Counted from the stretch's first letter, positions 1 to 13,508 are shown. The stretch is DNA of 64,000 nt from Tubulanus polymorphus (GCF_964204645.1 NC_134029.1:23888450-23952449), one strand, 5' to 3'. Numbers and translations are program-made. Notes: a model not told the origin generated them from the sequence alone.

Positions 1-154
1 TGGATGAAAATCTGGCAAGCGGAAAATCTTTCTTTCGTCACATTGTTAGTCATATAGTCTTATGTAAATACTGAGACATTTACTGATCGTGTATTTGTAA
101 GTAAACATGTGTAATGGTCAGAGAGATTCAGGATTAATTCCGTATATAACTCAC

Positions 155-1375
155 CGGCCACGAACACCATCAAACCGAGTATATTTACGAATGCCAGTAA
201 GGGACACATTTTAAAGATGCAATTCGTCAGCGGAGTCGCGTGAGGATCGTTCGTACGGAGTGGTTTACATTCGAGTCTTTGCATGATAATCAATGTTATC
301 ATCAGTACAGACGGAACTAATGTGACCAGTATTCCTGATATTCCTGCCACCAACATAAATATAGGAACGAACTTCTCCGCTGGACACTGGTCGAGATATG
401 AAGTACCTACAACCAAAAATGAAACATGAAGATGCATAACTCAAAACTCAAAACGCAGCATTTTTTGACTACGTATCTTTTCACTTTTCAAACTATTTTT
501 TAGTTTTTGTAACCAATTCATTTTCGCGATTGAATTGTGGCCCACTCACTCACCTACGATAAACATTGATATTGGTAATGCTGATGATAGACCTAGAGGT
601 ATAATAATCCAAACTGAAATATATAACCGTATAACATATTATTAGCGGTATGGATGGATTGTATCCGACTAAATGTATTTGCTTTCGGTGCTTCCTATTT
701 ACTCACAAGAAGTACATAGAATAGTTACACATCGTCGCAGGAATTCGCCTTTATCTTCCGATTCTTTTAGCGCTACCTTTATTCGTCTGAATATTGACTT
801 GGATTTCGTCGCTTGATCTTAACACGAAGAAACAAATGGAAAACGTTTATATAGATTATCGATAGAAAAAGACCAGCACCAGCAGCAGCAGCCGAGAGTT
901 CCATCTTAGTTTGAATCATCGTTTGGATCTAAACTATGTATTTTGAAGAGAAATTAATTATCTAACTAACTGTACCTTTAGTCAAGGAGGTATATGACTG
1001 TCGAGTCTTCATGTGCTGCATAATATGGTGACCATTTCCTAAATGCTGACTGTATCTCAACTGTGCCATATCCTCCAATCCCAGTTCACTTCTGCGACCA
1101 ACTAACGGACTTTGCTGCTGAAATTGTTCGCTTGTTGGTCGATAATCCCGAGGAGACAAATTCTCGGCAGTTTGATGGCGATATTCACGAGGATGAAGAT
1201 AATTCTCAGCCGGGTACTGACGATACTCTCTCCCGGAGCTGCTATCTGACGATAATTGATGCATTTGACGATATTCCCTCGTGAGGCTATCCGGTAATCC
1301 AGGCCGATACTCGCGTCCCAGGCTCGAACCTCTTACACCGCCAGCGTAAGCCGATCCGTAACTACTACTCGACAT
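155..1375 (-). CDS. TMEM272-like membrane protein, 3' end outside window (partial)
   Basis: Three coding exons on the minus strand: 1375-976 (start ATG), 613-554 and 406-155. All junctions are GT-AG and frames join in phase 1. The gene continues left of the window, so the last exon(s) are missing. Exon 1 encodes about 133 hydrophilic residues with five copies of an R-[ED]-Y-R motif. Exons 2 and 3 give hydrophobic segments and a YLDQCP...VPIFMLVAGISG stretch matching the TMEM272-like family pattern (YLxxCxxExxIPIYLIVGG). The 60-bp exon and the phase-1 boundaries match the complete paralogue just upstream at 4874-9390, which supports a tandem duplication. The family is a multi-pass membrane protein of unknown function. 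The long REYR-bearing N-terminus is not in the neighbour. It is possible that exon 1 belongs to a separate product, because only splice-phase agreement links it to exon 2. Confidence 0.7.
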
Positions 1376-3182
1376 CGTTGGTAGCTGTAAGATGATCGTA
1401 TCGAAAAATTAAATTAAAGATTGTCTGAAGTTTGAACGCAATCCTGAGGTAGATATATACTAGCAAACGAGACTGCACAATTATAACTTCCTCCGTGCTT
1501 GTGAATTAAACTCGAAAGTGGTTTTAATAAGAGTCAATAAAGAGTCGCTCGAGACAAACTGGTTTTAATAGTGACTTTCCTAAATAATTCTCGCACAAAA
1601 CAAGTTCCCACCAATAGCATGAAGCGCATTAGGTCGATAGGTAAAATATTCATTTTTCAGAAAATCATAAATCATGGAATATTTCGGAATAGCTGCGCGC
1701 TGCGAATATTGCAGTTTCTGTTTAGCACGAATAGTGCAAATATATACAAGTACTTCGAGCTGGAAATCATTTACTGGTGCGAGAATTATCAAACAAACTA
1801 CAGCTCCTTAGAGGCTTTCGAACAAGATTAATTTCCAAAGTTAATCATCTTAATTTAGCTCATCTCGGTCATTTCCAGTTCCGTAAGAAACACGTTCCGT
1901 ATTCACATCATTCAGTTTTAGCTTACCTTGTCATTTTGTTTCGGCATCGAGGGTGGGCTGCCGTGCACTTGCAGTAGTTTTTCGCACTGCTGTTGATCCT
2001 GGTGTTCCCATAACGAATAATCCGGAATCATCATGGCACCACAGACCATTATATTACACTCCTAACGAACCAAACAACCGGCTACATAACACATAACACA
2101 CGTACGTGCATAGTGCTAATTTCGATCGTCAAATTGAACATCTAGAGACCAAATGTTACCATTTAATTGCTACAGCACACAATGATTATTTGAAAGTCGA
2201 AATCAGTTTATCAATGTATCCGTTGGTGTGAAAATAATGTGTCAGATCCCATGTGTAATAAGCGATCTATTTGTTTTTTGAGGACTTGTACACTAAACTA
2301 ACATAAAGATTAATGTAAATAATTGACCAGCTTGCGTACAGTGTATTAAATAGCGAAAATAACAAGTCAGCGAAAATTGTGAGTCAGCGAGATTTCACTG
2401 TTCGTTTCGAATACTACTTTCATAATTTTGTTGCCAGTCAGTTATGCTTTTTTCAGTGAACGTTACAATTACTTCTTGATCAATGGAAACAATAGAATTA
2501 TTGAGGTTTTTCTCGTTGAAATTAAAGTGCACAAGAAAATAAGCGGCCTGGTCATGGTTAGGTGGGCCTGGGCCTTCTAACTGTAATAATGTGGCTAGTT
2601 AAACAGAATGCACCGATATGCTATGCGGGGGTCTGTAAGTCATCCTAATTACTTTTAACGCGGACATTAAGGGACGTCACATATCATGATTATTTATTTG
2701 AAAGCCAAAATTGATAGGAATCCCCTTTATTGTAGCAGGGATTAAATTTCTACATGTATAACGTTTAATGAATACATCGTTAAATCGAGTCATGAAAATA
2801 AAAGGTGATTTCCAGGACTCAAGTTTTTTGGAGTGCCCTTTTTCATTTTGTTAATTAACATGGATGATTTGTGCATTTCAGTGCGGAAGAAGCCGGACTG
2901 ATATTGCCCTTTTGGGACTTGTCAAGTTCTTCATGATTAGCCCCTCTGTCCGAGAGTACACATCTAATGGTTGGCGGTCGGTTCAGCTTTTGATCCTTGA
3001 TTTCAGAAACTGGATTTCCCATGTTGCCCTGCAGCACACAGTTCATCCTCCAATACCATCAAAATCTTGCTGCAGTAAATGAATGACTAAAAAACGAGGC
3101 AATTCTTTTTCAAGATATGTTTATTTCATAAAATTCATAACTACAACTACTCAGTGGATTCTAACTGAAACGCACCCTCCCC

Positions 3183-3259
3183 CGGCTGGGATTCGACCCT
3201 GATGAGGCTGTCACTTTCGTGCCGAGTCCAACGATTCCATCAGGTTCGAATCCCAGCCA
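3183..3259. repeat. Inverted repeat carrying tRNA B-box sequences
   Basis: The arms GGCTGGGATTCGACCCTGATG and CATCAGGTTCGAATCCCAGCC are near-complementary around a loop of about 35 nt. The right arm holds GGTTCGAATCC, which fits the RNA polymerase III B-box consensus. The arms do not fold as a proper tRNA T-arm plus acceptor stem, so this is read as a tRNA-derived SINE or MITE relic and not a tRNA gene. Confidence 0.45.
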
Positions 3260-4314
3260 ACGGAGAATGAACTAAACCATATGCGCCGTCCTATATTTCA
3301 GTTTAAAATATCTTATTTTTTGTCCAGTAGTGATAGATAATACATGTATATCAACACTGAAAATGTCGATTAGTTTAATATGTGTTGAAATAAATAACTG
3401 CTAGTAACAAGACGGCTTTAACTCTATTCACTTCTATTACTCGTCGGATGTTCGAAAGTCTTACATTATAAATTTAGAAACACAAAATACATGCATTATT
3501 CATCTCATCATTTTGAAATTAACCACGATTAAATCGACTTTTCATAAACAATTCAAATTCTATCCTATGATTCAAGATCTAGACATTCGCCTACGAAATG
3601 AACTATTAGATGATAAGTGATATATTTCATCTTGGGTCAATATAAATAAAAATAAAGTGTATTTCCGAATTTTTTTCATTTGAAAGAACCTTGGTTACAT
3701 TTTGTATATAAATATAATACGTACAAAAATATTCTTTAAATTTAGACGTTTACCATCAACATAGAGAACATACGATACAGACCGACCTCCCCATCTATGA
3801 GATATCAAGCATTACAAACATAGGGAGAAGTAGCAAGTATTGATCCCTTCCCCACGGATCAGTAGGCTTTCCATTTCATTATGAACGGTACTATATCAGA
3901 TTTACATAAAATGGACAATCGAAAATTTTAGTTCTGAGGTAAAATATATGAACGGTTAATTTTCATATTCGTCAAAATTGCACGAAATAAATTGTCCTTG
4001 TTTACAAACAGTTGAAAGAATCTACTGTAATCCCGACTATCCAGTATCAAATATAGTAACATGGCCAGAAATTTTGTCAAGTCGGAAAATCTCAGGTTTC
4101 AAACGCGTTTTAATCGCAATTAAATCTTCAAATACGGAGTATGATCGCACGACATCTAACGATCAAGTTCAATCATTTACGAAAATCATTCACATCTAGA
4201 AGAGATTTATAGAGAAACGCTTCCCATTTTAACAGGAGGATAACATGCATAGGTTTTCATAGTTTCACGACAACATTCCAGGAAAAAATCTCACGCATTG
4301 AAATATAGGTTGTA

Positions 4315-4338
4315 TATATATATATATATATATATATG
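4315..4338. repeat. (TA)n microsatellite
   Basis: About 12 uninterrupted TA dinucleotides in intergenic sequence. Confidence 0.9.
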
Positions 4339-4873
4339 TAACATGAAAGGTATTTTCATCATTTGCAGCTCGATGTATTTGATTTTTAAGTAAATCTCAT
4401 TCTCACTAAAATATGTGAAGCGAGACGAGTTTAATACGACAAAACCTCAAACGCACCCAAGATATAAACATTTATATAAAATAGTGAATTAGACATTTTG
4501 ACGTAGACTACCTCATAGCAGGTTCAATTGAATGAGGATCTATTGCGACATGTCATGATCTATAAATTTCAGCAGCGCACGAGACAAATATTTAATTGAA
4601 TACGGTATTTAGCAGTTTTTAATGCACAGCAATGAAGTAATCAAGGGTCGATCATAAAGAACATACGCAGATTGTGCTGAATTCAATTAAGAATTACGTG
4701 TTAAATCTTGTGTTAAACAAGTGTTAAATCTTGATCCCTCATCATTGGATGCGTATGTACTTCATGACCAGCCCCTCGTAACGATCATTCATATATCGGG
4801 TGTAGAACAATGGGGAACGATGATAGGATCAAAAAGCGTTCTCGAGAACTCTCTCGCTAAAATCGTGTAATTT

Positions 4874-7800
4874 CTAACCCATAACTGAAGCGATACATCC
4901 AGCACAGCACATACAGCAGCAGATGAACGCTAGCATAATATAGGTGGCAGTAGTGATCCAGAATGCGAACCAGTACAGCGTCGGATGACAATAGAGATTA
5001 CCGCTAGCAGGATCGGGTGAAAATGTCCTGTGTACTCGATAGATCCACACGTTACCTGGAAAAAATGAGAAAAACATTTCTTTTTCGTGCCAATGAATGA
5101 ATCGCTTTCATATGTTACTCATCAGAATTGTGGATTACATGAAAAACACTTTAAGCGTATTTCAATCGGAAACAAAATTGTGTCACTGGACCACAAGATA
5201 ACAAACAATAAACCAGTGTCTCGTAAACACTGATAGTTGAATCTACAGGTTTTTATATTCAAGCCGTTTGTAAAGATTAAACCTGTACGACGTGATTTCA
5301 ATGTGAAAAGTAACGTCTGGCGATTAAACGAGATTTAAACGCAATAAGAGATAAACGACAGTCTGTTACTGACGTACTCACTGTCTACCTGTCTGTCACG
5401 TTATATAGTATACACATATGATGTAAATAGGTTTGGAAGGAAATTTTACACTTCTGTAAATCTAACAATCAGACATGTACTAAAATTTTACCAAAATGGT
5501 AGAGCAATTTAGGCAAATGATACCAACGTCAGTTCTCCCTAATAATGACTAATTGACAGTCACATAGATCCATCCAGTCTATGGTTTATGATACTCATTC
5601 ATGAGATCGTAAAGCCTAGCTGGATTTAGTACTATATAAACCTCATCATTATTACAATTAAAATCAAAATAGTTCACGAGTAAAAGCTTACCAGCGATAA
5701 ACCAGGCCAACAGGAAGCATGATATGAGTCCATCAAACGGGTTCGACTTCGCATTTTCATCGTCATTTTTTTTCCGATGGTTAGAAATTCTTTGCGCTGT
5801 CGTGGAGAGATTTTTGATGACGCCGAATACACCACCGACGATCAGATAGATCGGTATATAAGGCTCGATCGTACAATCGTGCAGATATATACTACCTGTA
5901 ATACAAAATACCGCTTAGTTACAAACAAAACAACAACAGACAGTAGAACCTGGTTTATTCGGATCATTTGGGACAGATGTAATTCATCCGATTCACGGGA
6001 AATCCGAATTAAAAATGAAATTTCCCAATAATTTATGTAAAGATGGATTGTAAATAATACACAGAGGGAATAATAGAATATCGAGGTGCCGATGATTGTC
6101 ATGTATAATGAATATATAACTAGTTATGAATCTATATTTGTTCTTTGATAATTATCGAATAAATCAAATTGAAATATCCTGCTTAGAACAGGAATATGAA
6201 TTAAACTGATTCAAAGTTAAACGGGTTTCAGTGTACTAAATATAATTGGAACAAAAGGTAACAAATCACTAGAATCGTTCTTTAACTAGAATTTGCATAC
6301 AGTAAGGAAAATTGAATTTCAAAAATAGCAACCACACTGGGGCAGGTTGCAGTCACGGCTTGGACTTATGAACAGTCCACTTAAGACCAACTTAGTTCTA
6401 TAGCCAATCTAACAACTTTAAAACCACTTTTGGACTTAAGCCACGACTGCGCAACTTGCCCCTGGTGATTTGCACTGAGTAAATCTTTGAAAATATGATT
6501 AACAGGGGTCTTTTGTATCTACAAATCTAACAGAACTACAAAAAGTGTACCGAACTTCTCCAGTTTTCAAAAATTATCCCTTAACCACAGGGAAATTAGA
6601 AATTTGTAATTCCGTGGTAAAATCAGCTTTGAAGATAACGAATTCACCGTTCGTTCAATAATCTATGAATTAATCATCAACTACGACTCATCTTTCAAAA
6701 ATTTCAGGGTATACCAGATGGTCATGAAACAACTGCAATATGCTTACCAATAACTATCATCGCTATAGGGATCGCTAACACAAGTGCCACCATGATTGTA
6801 CATCCCACTGAAACATTTCAAAAGAAAATATTTTTCAGAATTTATTATGAATCGATGCGTTGATGGTGTAAACTAGAAAGAATACTTACATGTTCCAAAA
6901 AATATGACGATGAAACTCTTCACAAAATCGAGGCAACTATTTGAGTTTTTCTTAGCATCGCGAACTCTTCCAAATAATGAATCATACGACGGCGGTTGAT
7001 CTGAAATTAGATAAAATAATCGATCTATTATTTACACGACGGATTAATGAAGAAAAAATTAATGAATAATTCATTTTCATCTAGGCCAACTCGGATACAA
7101 TAAAAGGATATGCAAGCTTGAATACAGGAACAAATCAACTTCGATTGATAAATATCAAAGCTATCGATTAGAATGTTATAAACACAATTCATTGTAATAT
7201 TTCATTTTTTTTAGATCATTACAATTTACTGGTTAAAAAAATACAGAATTTTCGATTAAATTTCTATTTATAAAATGTAGAAGTGTTTTATATAATAAGA
7301 AGTGATATGAAATATTTGATCTCAGTCGCGATAAAATGAGGACGAGCAGCAGATGTTCTCCAGACTATCAAAAAAATGGTTTACTCACAAAATAGGAACT
7401 CTATAGTTTTTGGAAAAAAAATCACCAGAATTAAAACATTCCGCAATAAATGTTTTTATTTGAAGTTATGAAGTCAAATATTTCTGAGTAAAATCTGCAT
7501 ATGAGCTGCACTCAAACTATACCCTAGAGCTGGAGTTAGATTCCAAGAATGCCCAGCTCACTAACCTGTTGGGTCAATGACATCGTTATAGTTTGGAGGT
7601 GCCTCATTGTGCGCGCCATATCCAGGAGCGGGATCTGTGTAAGATGATGGTGCTGGACCTGGGTTTACTGCCTGTAATAACAAAACATATATCAAAACAT
7701 GAAATAAACCATTTTCGCTTCAAGGTATTGGTATTTTACTTTGAAATTGAAACTCATATTTGTCAATTTGGACTAAACAAAAAAAGATTAGTGAAATTGA

Positions 7801-9390
7801 AAAAGTGCAAGACATTGATGATTATTTTCTGTGAAATAATACTTGTGACATTAAAGATTAAGAAATACGGTCAAACTTGTTGAAAGTCCTCATAGTGGGG
7901 ACGATCAATCATTACATTCACAGCTCGACAACTTACATTTAGTAAATTAAATTAGAAATACAAATTGGGATGCAAAAAAAGTGATGACTTTAATGATGAT
8001 GACTTTAAGTTTGACCTTGTGAACGAAACAATTAGAATTACATTTGAATTGATATTAAATAGAATTTTTCCACCGCACTCTATTGTGAAATACCGTTGAT
8101 TAATCGTTAATAACTAAAACCATCAATAAAATAGTGACAGTACTGACGAGATTGTGGGTACTGTTACCAGCTGTGTTCATAAACTGTATTTCAATCTGAA
8201 AATCATTTAAGTAATAGATCTATTACAGTATACACCAGTAATATACACGGTCATTGTATTCCATACACGGGTTACCCATACACCTATACCCCCATACACC
8301 CAGCAGTCAGTAGCAACTCTCACTGATTTTTTCTGAAATCATTTTTCAGGATTGGTTTTAACGCGAGTTCACAGATTCCTACTGAAACTTGAATTTATGT
8401 TAATTAGGTTTTTTCCTAAGATTGAATCCTTTGAATTGATTGCTATCGTAGATATTTATAATCAAGCGATTACAACAATATTTGCTACACTTTGAATATA
8501 ATTCATTTCACATTCATTGCATAATTTATTGCACAAGCTTTCTATAGTAATGTATCCAGTTCACAGTTCAATTTGCAATACCATGAAACCCGCATGAACC
8601 CCATGTTAGTAGGCCCCTATAGACTAAACAATAAATGCATTCAGCCCAGTTCAACCAGTTACTGGGTTAAAATAAGATCATTGCAAATGATTGAACCGTA
8701 ATAAGTCTAATTGTGTCTATAGACTTTATTGTGTCTACCTATTTTACCGAAATTAGTCCATTTTAGATTTGGGTTAAAACTCGAATGTAGAACCAGGTCC
8801 TGAATCTCATGTCACGTATACCAACTAGGATATAGCCTAAGCACTAATTAATCAAAAGGTGATAAGATTGATTAAATCTTAATGAAGCAAAGAGGTGATT
8901 ATGAATTAAAGGCCTATCTCTATAGGCTGAATACACTGTACATCATATACATGAAATACCTCATCTTGCGGTAATGGAGTAAACATCTGGAAAGTGAATT
9001 ACAGAAATCTATGTACAGTCAAACCTAAAACTGACAACGTTCCAAACTTACCGCCGGTACCGGTACTGTACTATCCGATTTACACTTTTAATTATAAAAA
9101 TAAATCAGGTCATGACATGTCTCCGACAGGCATGATCAACTGAAAATTACAATTAGCCTAAGAGGTTTTTCGAGGCAACATGATTTTGAACAACTTTTAG
9201 GACAATAATTTTTCATTATTATTGGAACCAAAACTTAGCACCCACTAGAACTAGAAAAAGAGGAGTGCTCCAGCTATGAATCGTAGGTAGCCTTAAATTC
9301 TGGATGAAATTAAAATACTTTCCCAAGTCGTATTATTTTAACTCTACAATAACTAACCTGTGATTCTACATCCTTCTCTGACGATGCCAT
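4874..9390 (-). CDS. TMEM272-like four-pass membrane protein, complete
   Basis: Seven coding exons on the minus strand: 9390-9358, 8986-8960, 7671-7566, 7000-6890, 6807-6748, 5895-5692 and 5055-4874. They join in frame to 240 residues. The first ~55 residues are Pro/Tyr-rich and cytoplasmic in appearance, with APPNYNDVIDP. Next come PPSYDSLFGRVRDAKK, a double hydrophobic segment (FIVIFFG...IPIAMIVIG), the YLHDC...IEPYIPIYLIVGG signature, another segment (LISCFLLAWFIAG), NVWIYRVH, and a final segment (LYWFAFWITTATYIMLAFIC) followed by a Cys-rich end CCCMCCAGC that may be palmitoylated. This order is typical of TMEM272-like proteins, whose function is unknown. The PPxY-like motifs could recruit WW-domain ubiquitin ligases (inference). 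The gene is divergent from the kelch gene across about 660 bp of CpG-richer DNA. The first two coding exons are very short (11 and 9 codons). Confidence 0.88.
5941..6233. repeat. Degenerate pogo-like MITE in TMEM272-like intron
   Basis: The left end reads CAGTAGAACCTGGTTTATTCGG and the right end ACGGGTTTCAGTG followed by TA, roughly inverted. A related body (TTCGGATxATTTGGGAC, AAATCCGAATTAA) recurs at 28192-28365. Ends are diverged, so the boundaries are approximate. Confidence 0.4.
6339..6462. mobile_element. GGGGC-type palindromic MITE, copy 1
   Basis: The inverted ends GGGGCAGGTTGCAGTCACGGCTTGG and TTAAGCCACGACTGCGCAACTTGCCCC enclose TAAGACCAACTTAGTTCTAT and GCCAATCTAACAAC. The same layout recurs at 32142, 41068, 47331, 47459 and 60851. 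No coding capacity. It lies in an intron of the TMEM272-like gene. Confidence 0.75.
7884..8030. repeat. Dispersed repeat, TTAGTAAATTAAATT family, copy 1
   Basis: GTGGGGACGATCAATCA, then CAACTTACATTTAGTAAATTAAATTAGAAAT, then GATGACTTTAAGTTTGACC. The same order is seen at 24676-24816 and 51598-51746. Intronic here. Confidence 0.5.
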
Positions 9391-10051
9391 GTTTGAATTG
9401 AACGAACCATTAACTAAATAAGACCAAAAACGACGTTTAACTTGACACTTCCGGGTTCATTCAACACAGTTGGAGCAGTCCTGGAAATGTCTGGGAATGA
9501 GGAACGTACCGGACAGTAACCCGGACACGCTACACGTTTCGGACTGTGCCCGCCGCATTACGCGGCCATCGGCGGCACAAATCGCATCATAAAAATGTTT
9601 AAATATAGGATGAAATAATTGTGAAAATCTTATCATTTCAATACGCAATGATCGTGCCGTGAATAAAGTGCGGATTCGAGTTCACACTCGTTGGGAAGCT
9701 TGGCGTCGGCCTTTTAAGTCTTTCGCCTGGACATGGCTACTCTGCCCGGCGCGCGCTGGCGCCGTCCGGGCCCGGGCTGACCAAAAAGCCGTCGCCGGTT
9801 CGAATCTTTGAATAGTCTAACATCGCATCATCGGCCTAGTTCAAACTGTGGCCACAGATATAAATCAAATGACGTCGAGAGTTTAGATAAACTGGGCCCC
9901 ACCCATAAAGAGTCTTGTTGTGACGATCAAAGTCAAATTTGCGGAAAGTCTACAAAGCCGGCCACACCGTCGTCAAATTTCATTTTGAAGCGTAGGCTCT
10001 CTGCATTGAATTGGCAGGTCCTGTTCAACCGCGCAACTCAGTGCCGTAGCT

Positions 10052-13000
10052 GTGGCAACAGTTGCCAATTCCTCGGGAATTATGTCTCAAAAACCTTACG
10101 GCGTTTTTGGGAAAGCAGAATCAGTCGCAAAGAAAAAGCGCATTGCTGCATCCCGTAGCCTTTCCGTCGGACTCAAAGCGGCTATAAGTCTCGGCAAAAC
10201 CATAGCTAGTAGTGGTAGTTTAGCTAGTTTGGAAGATCACGCAGAGATCGTGGAATTGGATGAACATGCTGTAAATATGCTGACGGCAATGTACGCGTTA
10301 TGGCAACAGAAACTGGGATGCGACATTGTTATCAGAGTTGCCAATGTACGGTTTCTAGCTCATAAAACCATCATGGCTACATGTTCGGGTTATTTTCACG
10401 ATTTGCTTCTTCGATTCAACGATCGCCCAGTGACTGACCGCGACGGCCGCTGCGACGTTACTTTATCCGATATTTCTTCAGGAGCATTTCAGGCTATTTT
10501 AGAGTCGATATATTCCGGAAAGATTCACGTCGATGTCAACAATATAACCGAAATATTAGACGCAGCGAATAAATTAAAGGTTTTGCCGATTATCAAAGTA
10601 TGCGAACGTTTTCTAAGAAAACATTTGAGCAAAGAGAACTGTTTGCGACTAGCGTCACTGGCTTATCGCTATAACATGGTCGAAATCGAAGAAGAAGCGA
10701 TAAACCTCGCCGCTGCTAATTTCATGGAAGCGTCCTCCACAATCGACTTCCTCGATATCTGTTGCGATCAATTATTGAATCTTTTTGGTCGCGATGATCT
10801 TCGGGCTGAAAGTGAACTGGACGTTTTCTATCGCCTGTTAGACTGGCTCAGACACGACCAATCGAACCGCATGAAAAACGCGTCGAATTTGCTCAAAATG
10901 GTGCGCTTGCCACTTTTACCACCGAGCGTTATTGTTGACCACGTTGAATCCTCACATTTACTGATGGGTATTCCGGAATGTCAGGAACTAGTGAAGGAGG
11001 CATTACATTACCATTGCCTTCCTGCTAGGCAAAGTATATTACAGGTAAAATATTCCTATCACTTTAGATCCATGGTAAAGTTAGCATAATCTTATGCAAA
11101 TGATTAATTATCTTACAGTCGTCTAGGACGGTTCCCAGATCAACCGTACAGTTTCAGTGTATTGTAACAATTGGAGGAGCACCGAGACTGAAGAATCAAC
11201 TCATATCACGCGAAGTTAATTATTTGGATCCAACTGATTCTAAATGGCACCGTTTAACTTCACTGAACGAACCACGGCATCACCACGCAGGTAAAACTGG
11301 ACCATCCGAAATCAGAGAAAGTCTAATTCGTACGCCTGGCCAATGTTCAAGGCCTCCAACGATTTCCATTAATTGTAAATCTTTGATTGATATTTTATAT
11401 TGGAGGACAGTGGCAGTTCTTGGAGGATTTATCTATGTAGCTGGAGGTGAAATGACTAACGATCAGCGGTCGCCGTTGAATACAGTTTACCGTTACGACC
11501 CCAGATCCGATATCTGGCTACAAGTAGCTAGTATGAAACATCAAAGGGAAAGTTTTCAACTAGCCGTATTGAACGGCCATCTTTATGCTATAGGTAATTA
11601 ACGATAAGGGTTTCATCGCCGAACATGTTGTTGATTTTGTTAGGAAGTAAACATATTGTCATTTGTCCATCATAAGGAGGACGGGTGAACGAAAATAAAT
11701 CGTTATCGACCGTGGAATGTTACAACCCGTCGGTCGACTCGTGGGTGACAGTGGCTAGTTTATCTTCCTCTCGTCGGAGTATAGCGGTCGCGTCTTACAA
11801 CGGTCGCATATACGCGGTCGGTGGATCTGGTGACGGTAAAATATGCGGCAAGGTATAAAACTTACGGATATATAAACCGAAATTCTAACCATCTTGTCCT
11901 ATACAACTGTAGTTGAATGTTTTTTTTTCAAGGTTGAAAGGTACAACCCGCTATTGAATAAATGGGAAAGCAGGCGACCTTTGAAAATTCCGCGTTTCTT
12001 TGGACTTCTGGCGCCCGTTAAAAACCGGCTATTTCTCATCGGTGGCGCAACTCTAGACTCAACTGGTAACGTATGAAAATGTACAAATATATGAATTTTA
12101 TTGAAATGCATTTTCTTATTTACAAAGCAGAACGATTCGATCCATTATAGGTAATGTCATCTGCGCTTCTACAGTTGAATGTTATACGCCACTCAACGAT
12201 ACGTGGACGACCGTGAATCCGATGCAGGAGCCGCGAGCCGAGGCCGGTCTAGCCGTACTCGGTCACCATATTTACGTAATCGGTGGCTACAGTTGGGACA
12301 AAGGAAAGAGATTGGATTCGGTCGAAAGATATGATGCCGAACTGAACAGCTGGGAATCCTGTACTGGTTAGTTGATAATTGCCAAGAGACGCTCATCAAC
12401 GATTATCATATCTGTTACAATGAGTCGAGAAGAAAACACAATATCCGTGTATGATGAATAAGCGCGAGAAATCCCGCAATAAATTCAGCCAAAGAAACTT
12501 GAATAGAGGAGTATACATTTGCGCAACTATACTCTTCTGTTTAAATTTCTCGTTTTTGTTGTTTTTATTGTGGAATTTCTCGTTTATCGGTACAATGTTT
12601 TAGACTTATTCAATAATCTCTACGTACAATATTTATTCTCTGTTTCTATATTTCAGCTATCGATAAGCCGTATACAGGAGTTGGATGTTGCAGCGTGAAA
12701 CTATATCGACGAAAGATTGATAATAATATGTCATGTCCCGTACAAGACACGTTTATTCCATTCACACAGTGGGAATCGCTGGGAATGAAAGAATCTGCCG
12801 TTGCATCGGATCCCGATAATAAACCGACTACACAGCCTTACAAACAACAAACTCGAGAGAAACCGCCGCCCAGAAATTTAAAACCAGCGGCAATCAATGC
12901 GAGATTAACTAAGTCTAAAATAACAGCGAAACCATCCGATTACGAACAACCGTTTAGAATCAAATCACAACCGACGGTCGTGAAAATAACCGAACAACAA

Positions 13001-13498
13001 GATTCTGATTCAACCGTTTCGTTACCAGAAAATATTCAAACTGATTTATCCTCAGAGTCAATCGTCAAATCTACGACTCAAAGTGAATATAGTAAAACTT
13101 CAACCGGTGCAAACAGCTATGACGTAATCATGAACACATATTCTCATTCATCAGACGACATTTTATCATCGACTGAAAGACGACCAGACGAATCAGCATC
13201 AGCAGCAGCAGCAGCATCTTCTACTTCTAGCCATATATCAGACGTTGACGATAAGATTTCGCAAACATCCTCCTCGAAAAACGCAGCTATCGGGAAGAGT
13301 ATTTCGGGCGGATCAGTATCGGATACGCGCGAAGAAAACTATTCAGAAACATCAAAGCGAAGCATTAGCGCCGCGGAAAATAAAGCATCCCCAGACGGCG
13401 AGACTGAACCGCAGCAGCAGGAAGTTGCGAAATTATCGAGTTCCGAAGCGTTCCAACAAATTCCCGATGACGAGAAAAACAAATGCGGTATTGTTTAA
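10052..13498 (+). CDS. BTB-BACK-kelch protein with long acidic/Ser tail ending in CaaX-like motif
   Basis: Seven exons: 10052-11044, 11119-11290, 11411-11593, 11677-11852, 11933-12065, 12151-12366 and 12657-13498. The product is 904 residues. The first ATG of the frame is used; an alternative is 10082 (MSQKPYGVFG). Domain order: a basic N-terminus (AKKKRIAASR), BTB (~80-195, with CDIVIRV and FLAHKTIMATCSGYF), BACK (~200-300), and about six kelch repeats (~340-640, with GG...Y...W blades such as VYRYDPRSDIW and VERYNPLLNKW). A Ser/Thr/Gln-rich low-complexity tail of about 260 residues with a poly-Ala run follows. BTB-BACK-kelch proteins are usually CUL3 ubiquitin-ligase substrate adaptors. I cannot assign the KLHL number. 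The last four residues, CGIV, fit a prenylation CaaX box, which would tether the adaptor to membrane (inference). Poly(A) signal AATAAA at 13509. Confidence 0.9.
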
Positions 13499-13508
13499 AT
13501 AATTTAAC

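Larger units (their letters stand above)
1376..4873. other. Intergenic stretch between the two TMEM272-like genes
   Basis: No gene recognised. It holds a (TA)n run at about 4315-4338, a tRNA-like inverted repeat at 3183-3259 and AT-rich sequence. Open frames of 63-73 codons overlap on both strands near 2855-3082 but match no family I know and lack clear splice context. Confidence 0.5.

Noticed and set aside
2855-3082. Overlapping open frames on both strands
   Set aside because: No domain, no convincing splice context, and both strands are open over the same bases, which points to chance or an old repeat.
3183-3259. Possible tRNA gene (GGTTCGAATCC)
   Set aside because: No acceptor, D-arm or anticodon stems could be paired; the segment is an inverted repeat instead.
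9808-10158. 116-codon plus-strand frame before the kelch start
   Set aside because: It overlaps the kelch N-terminus in another frame and has no recognisable features.
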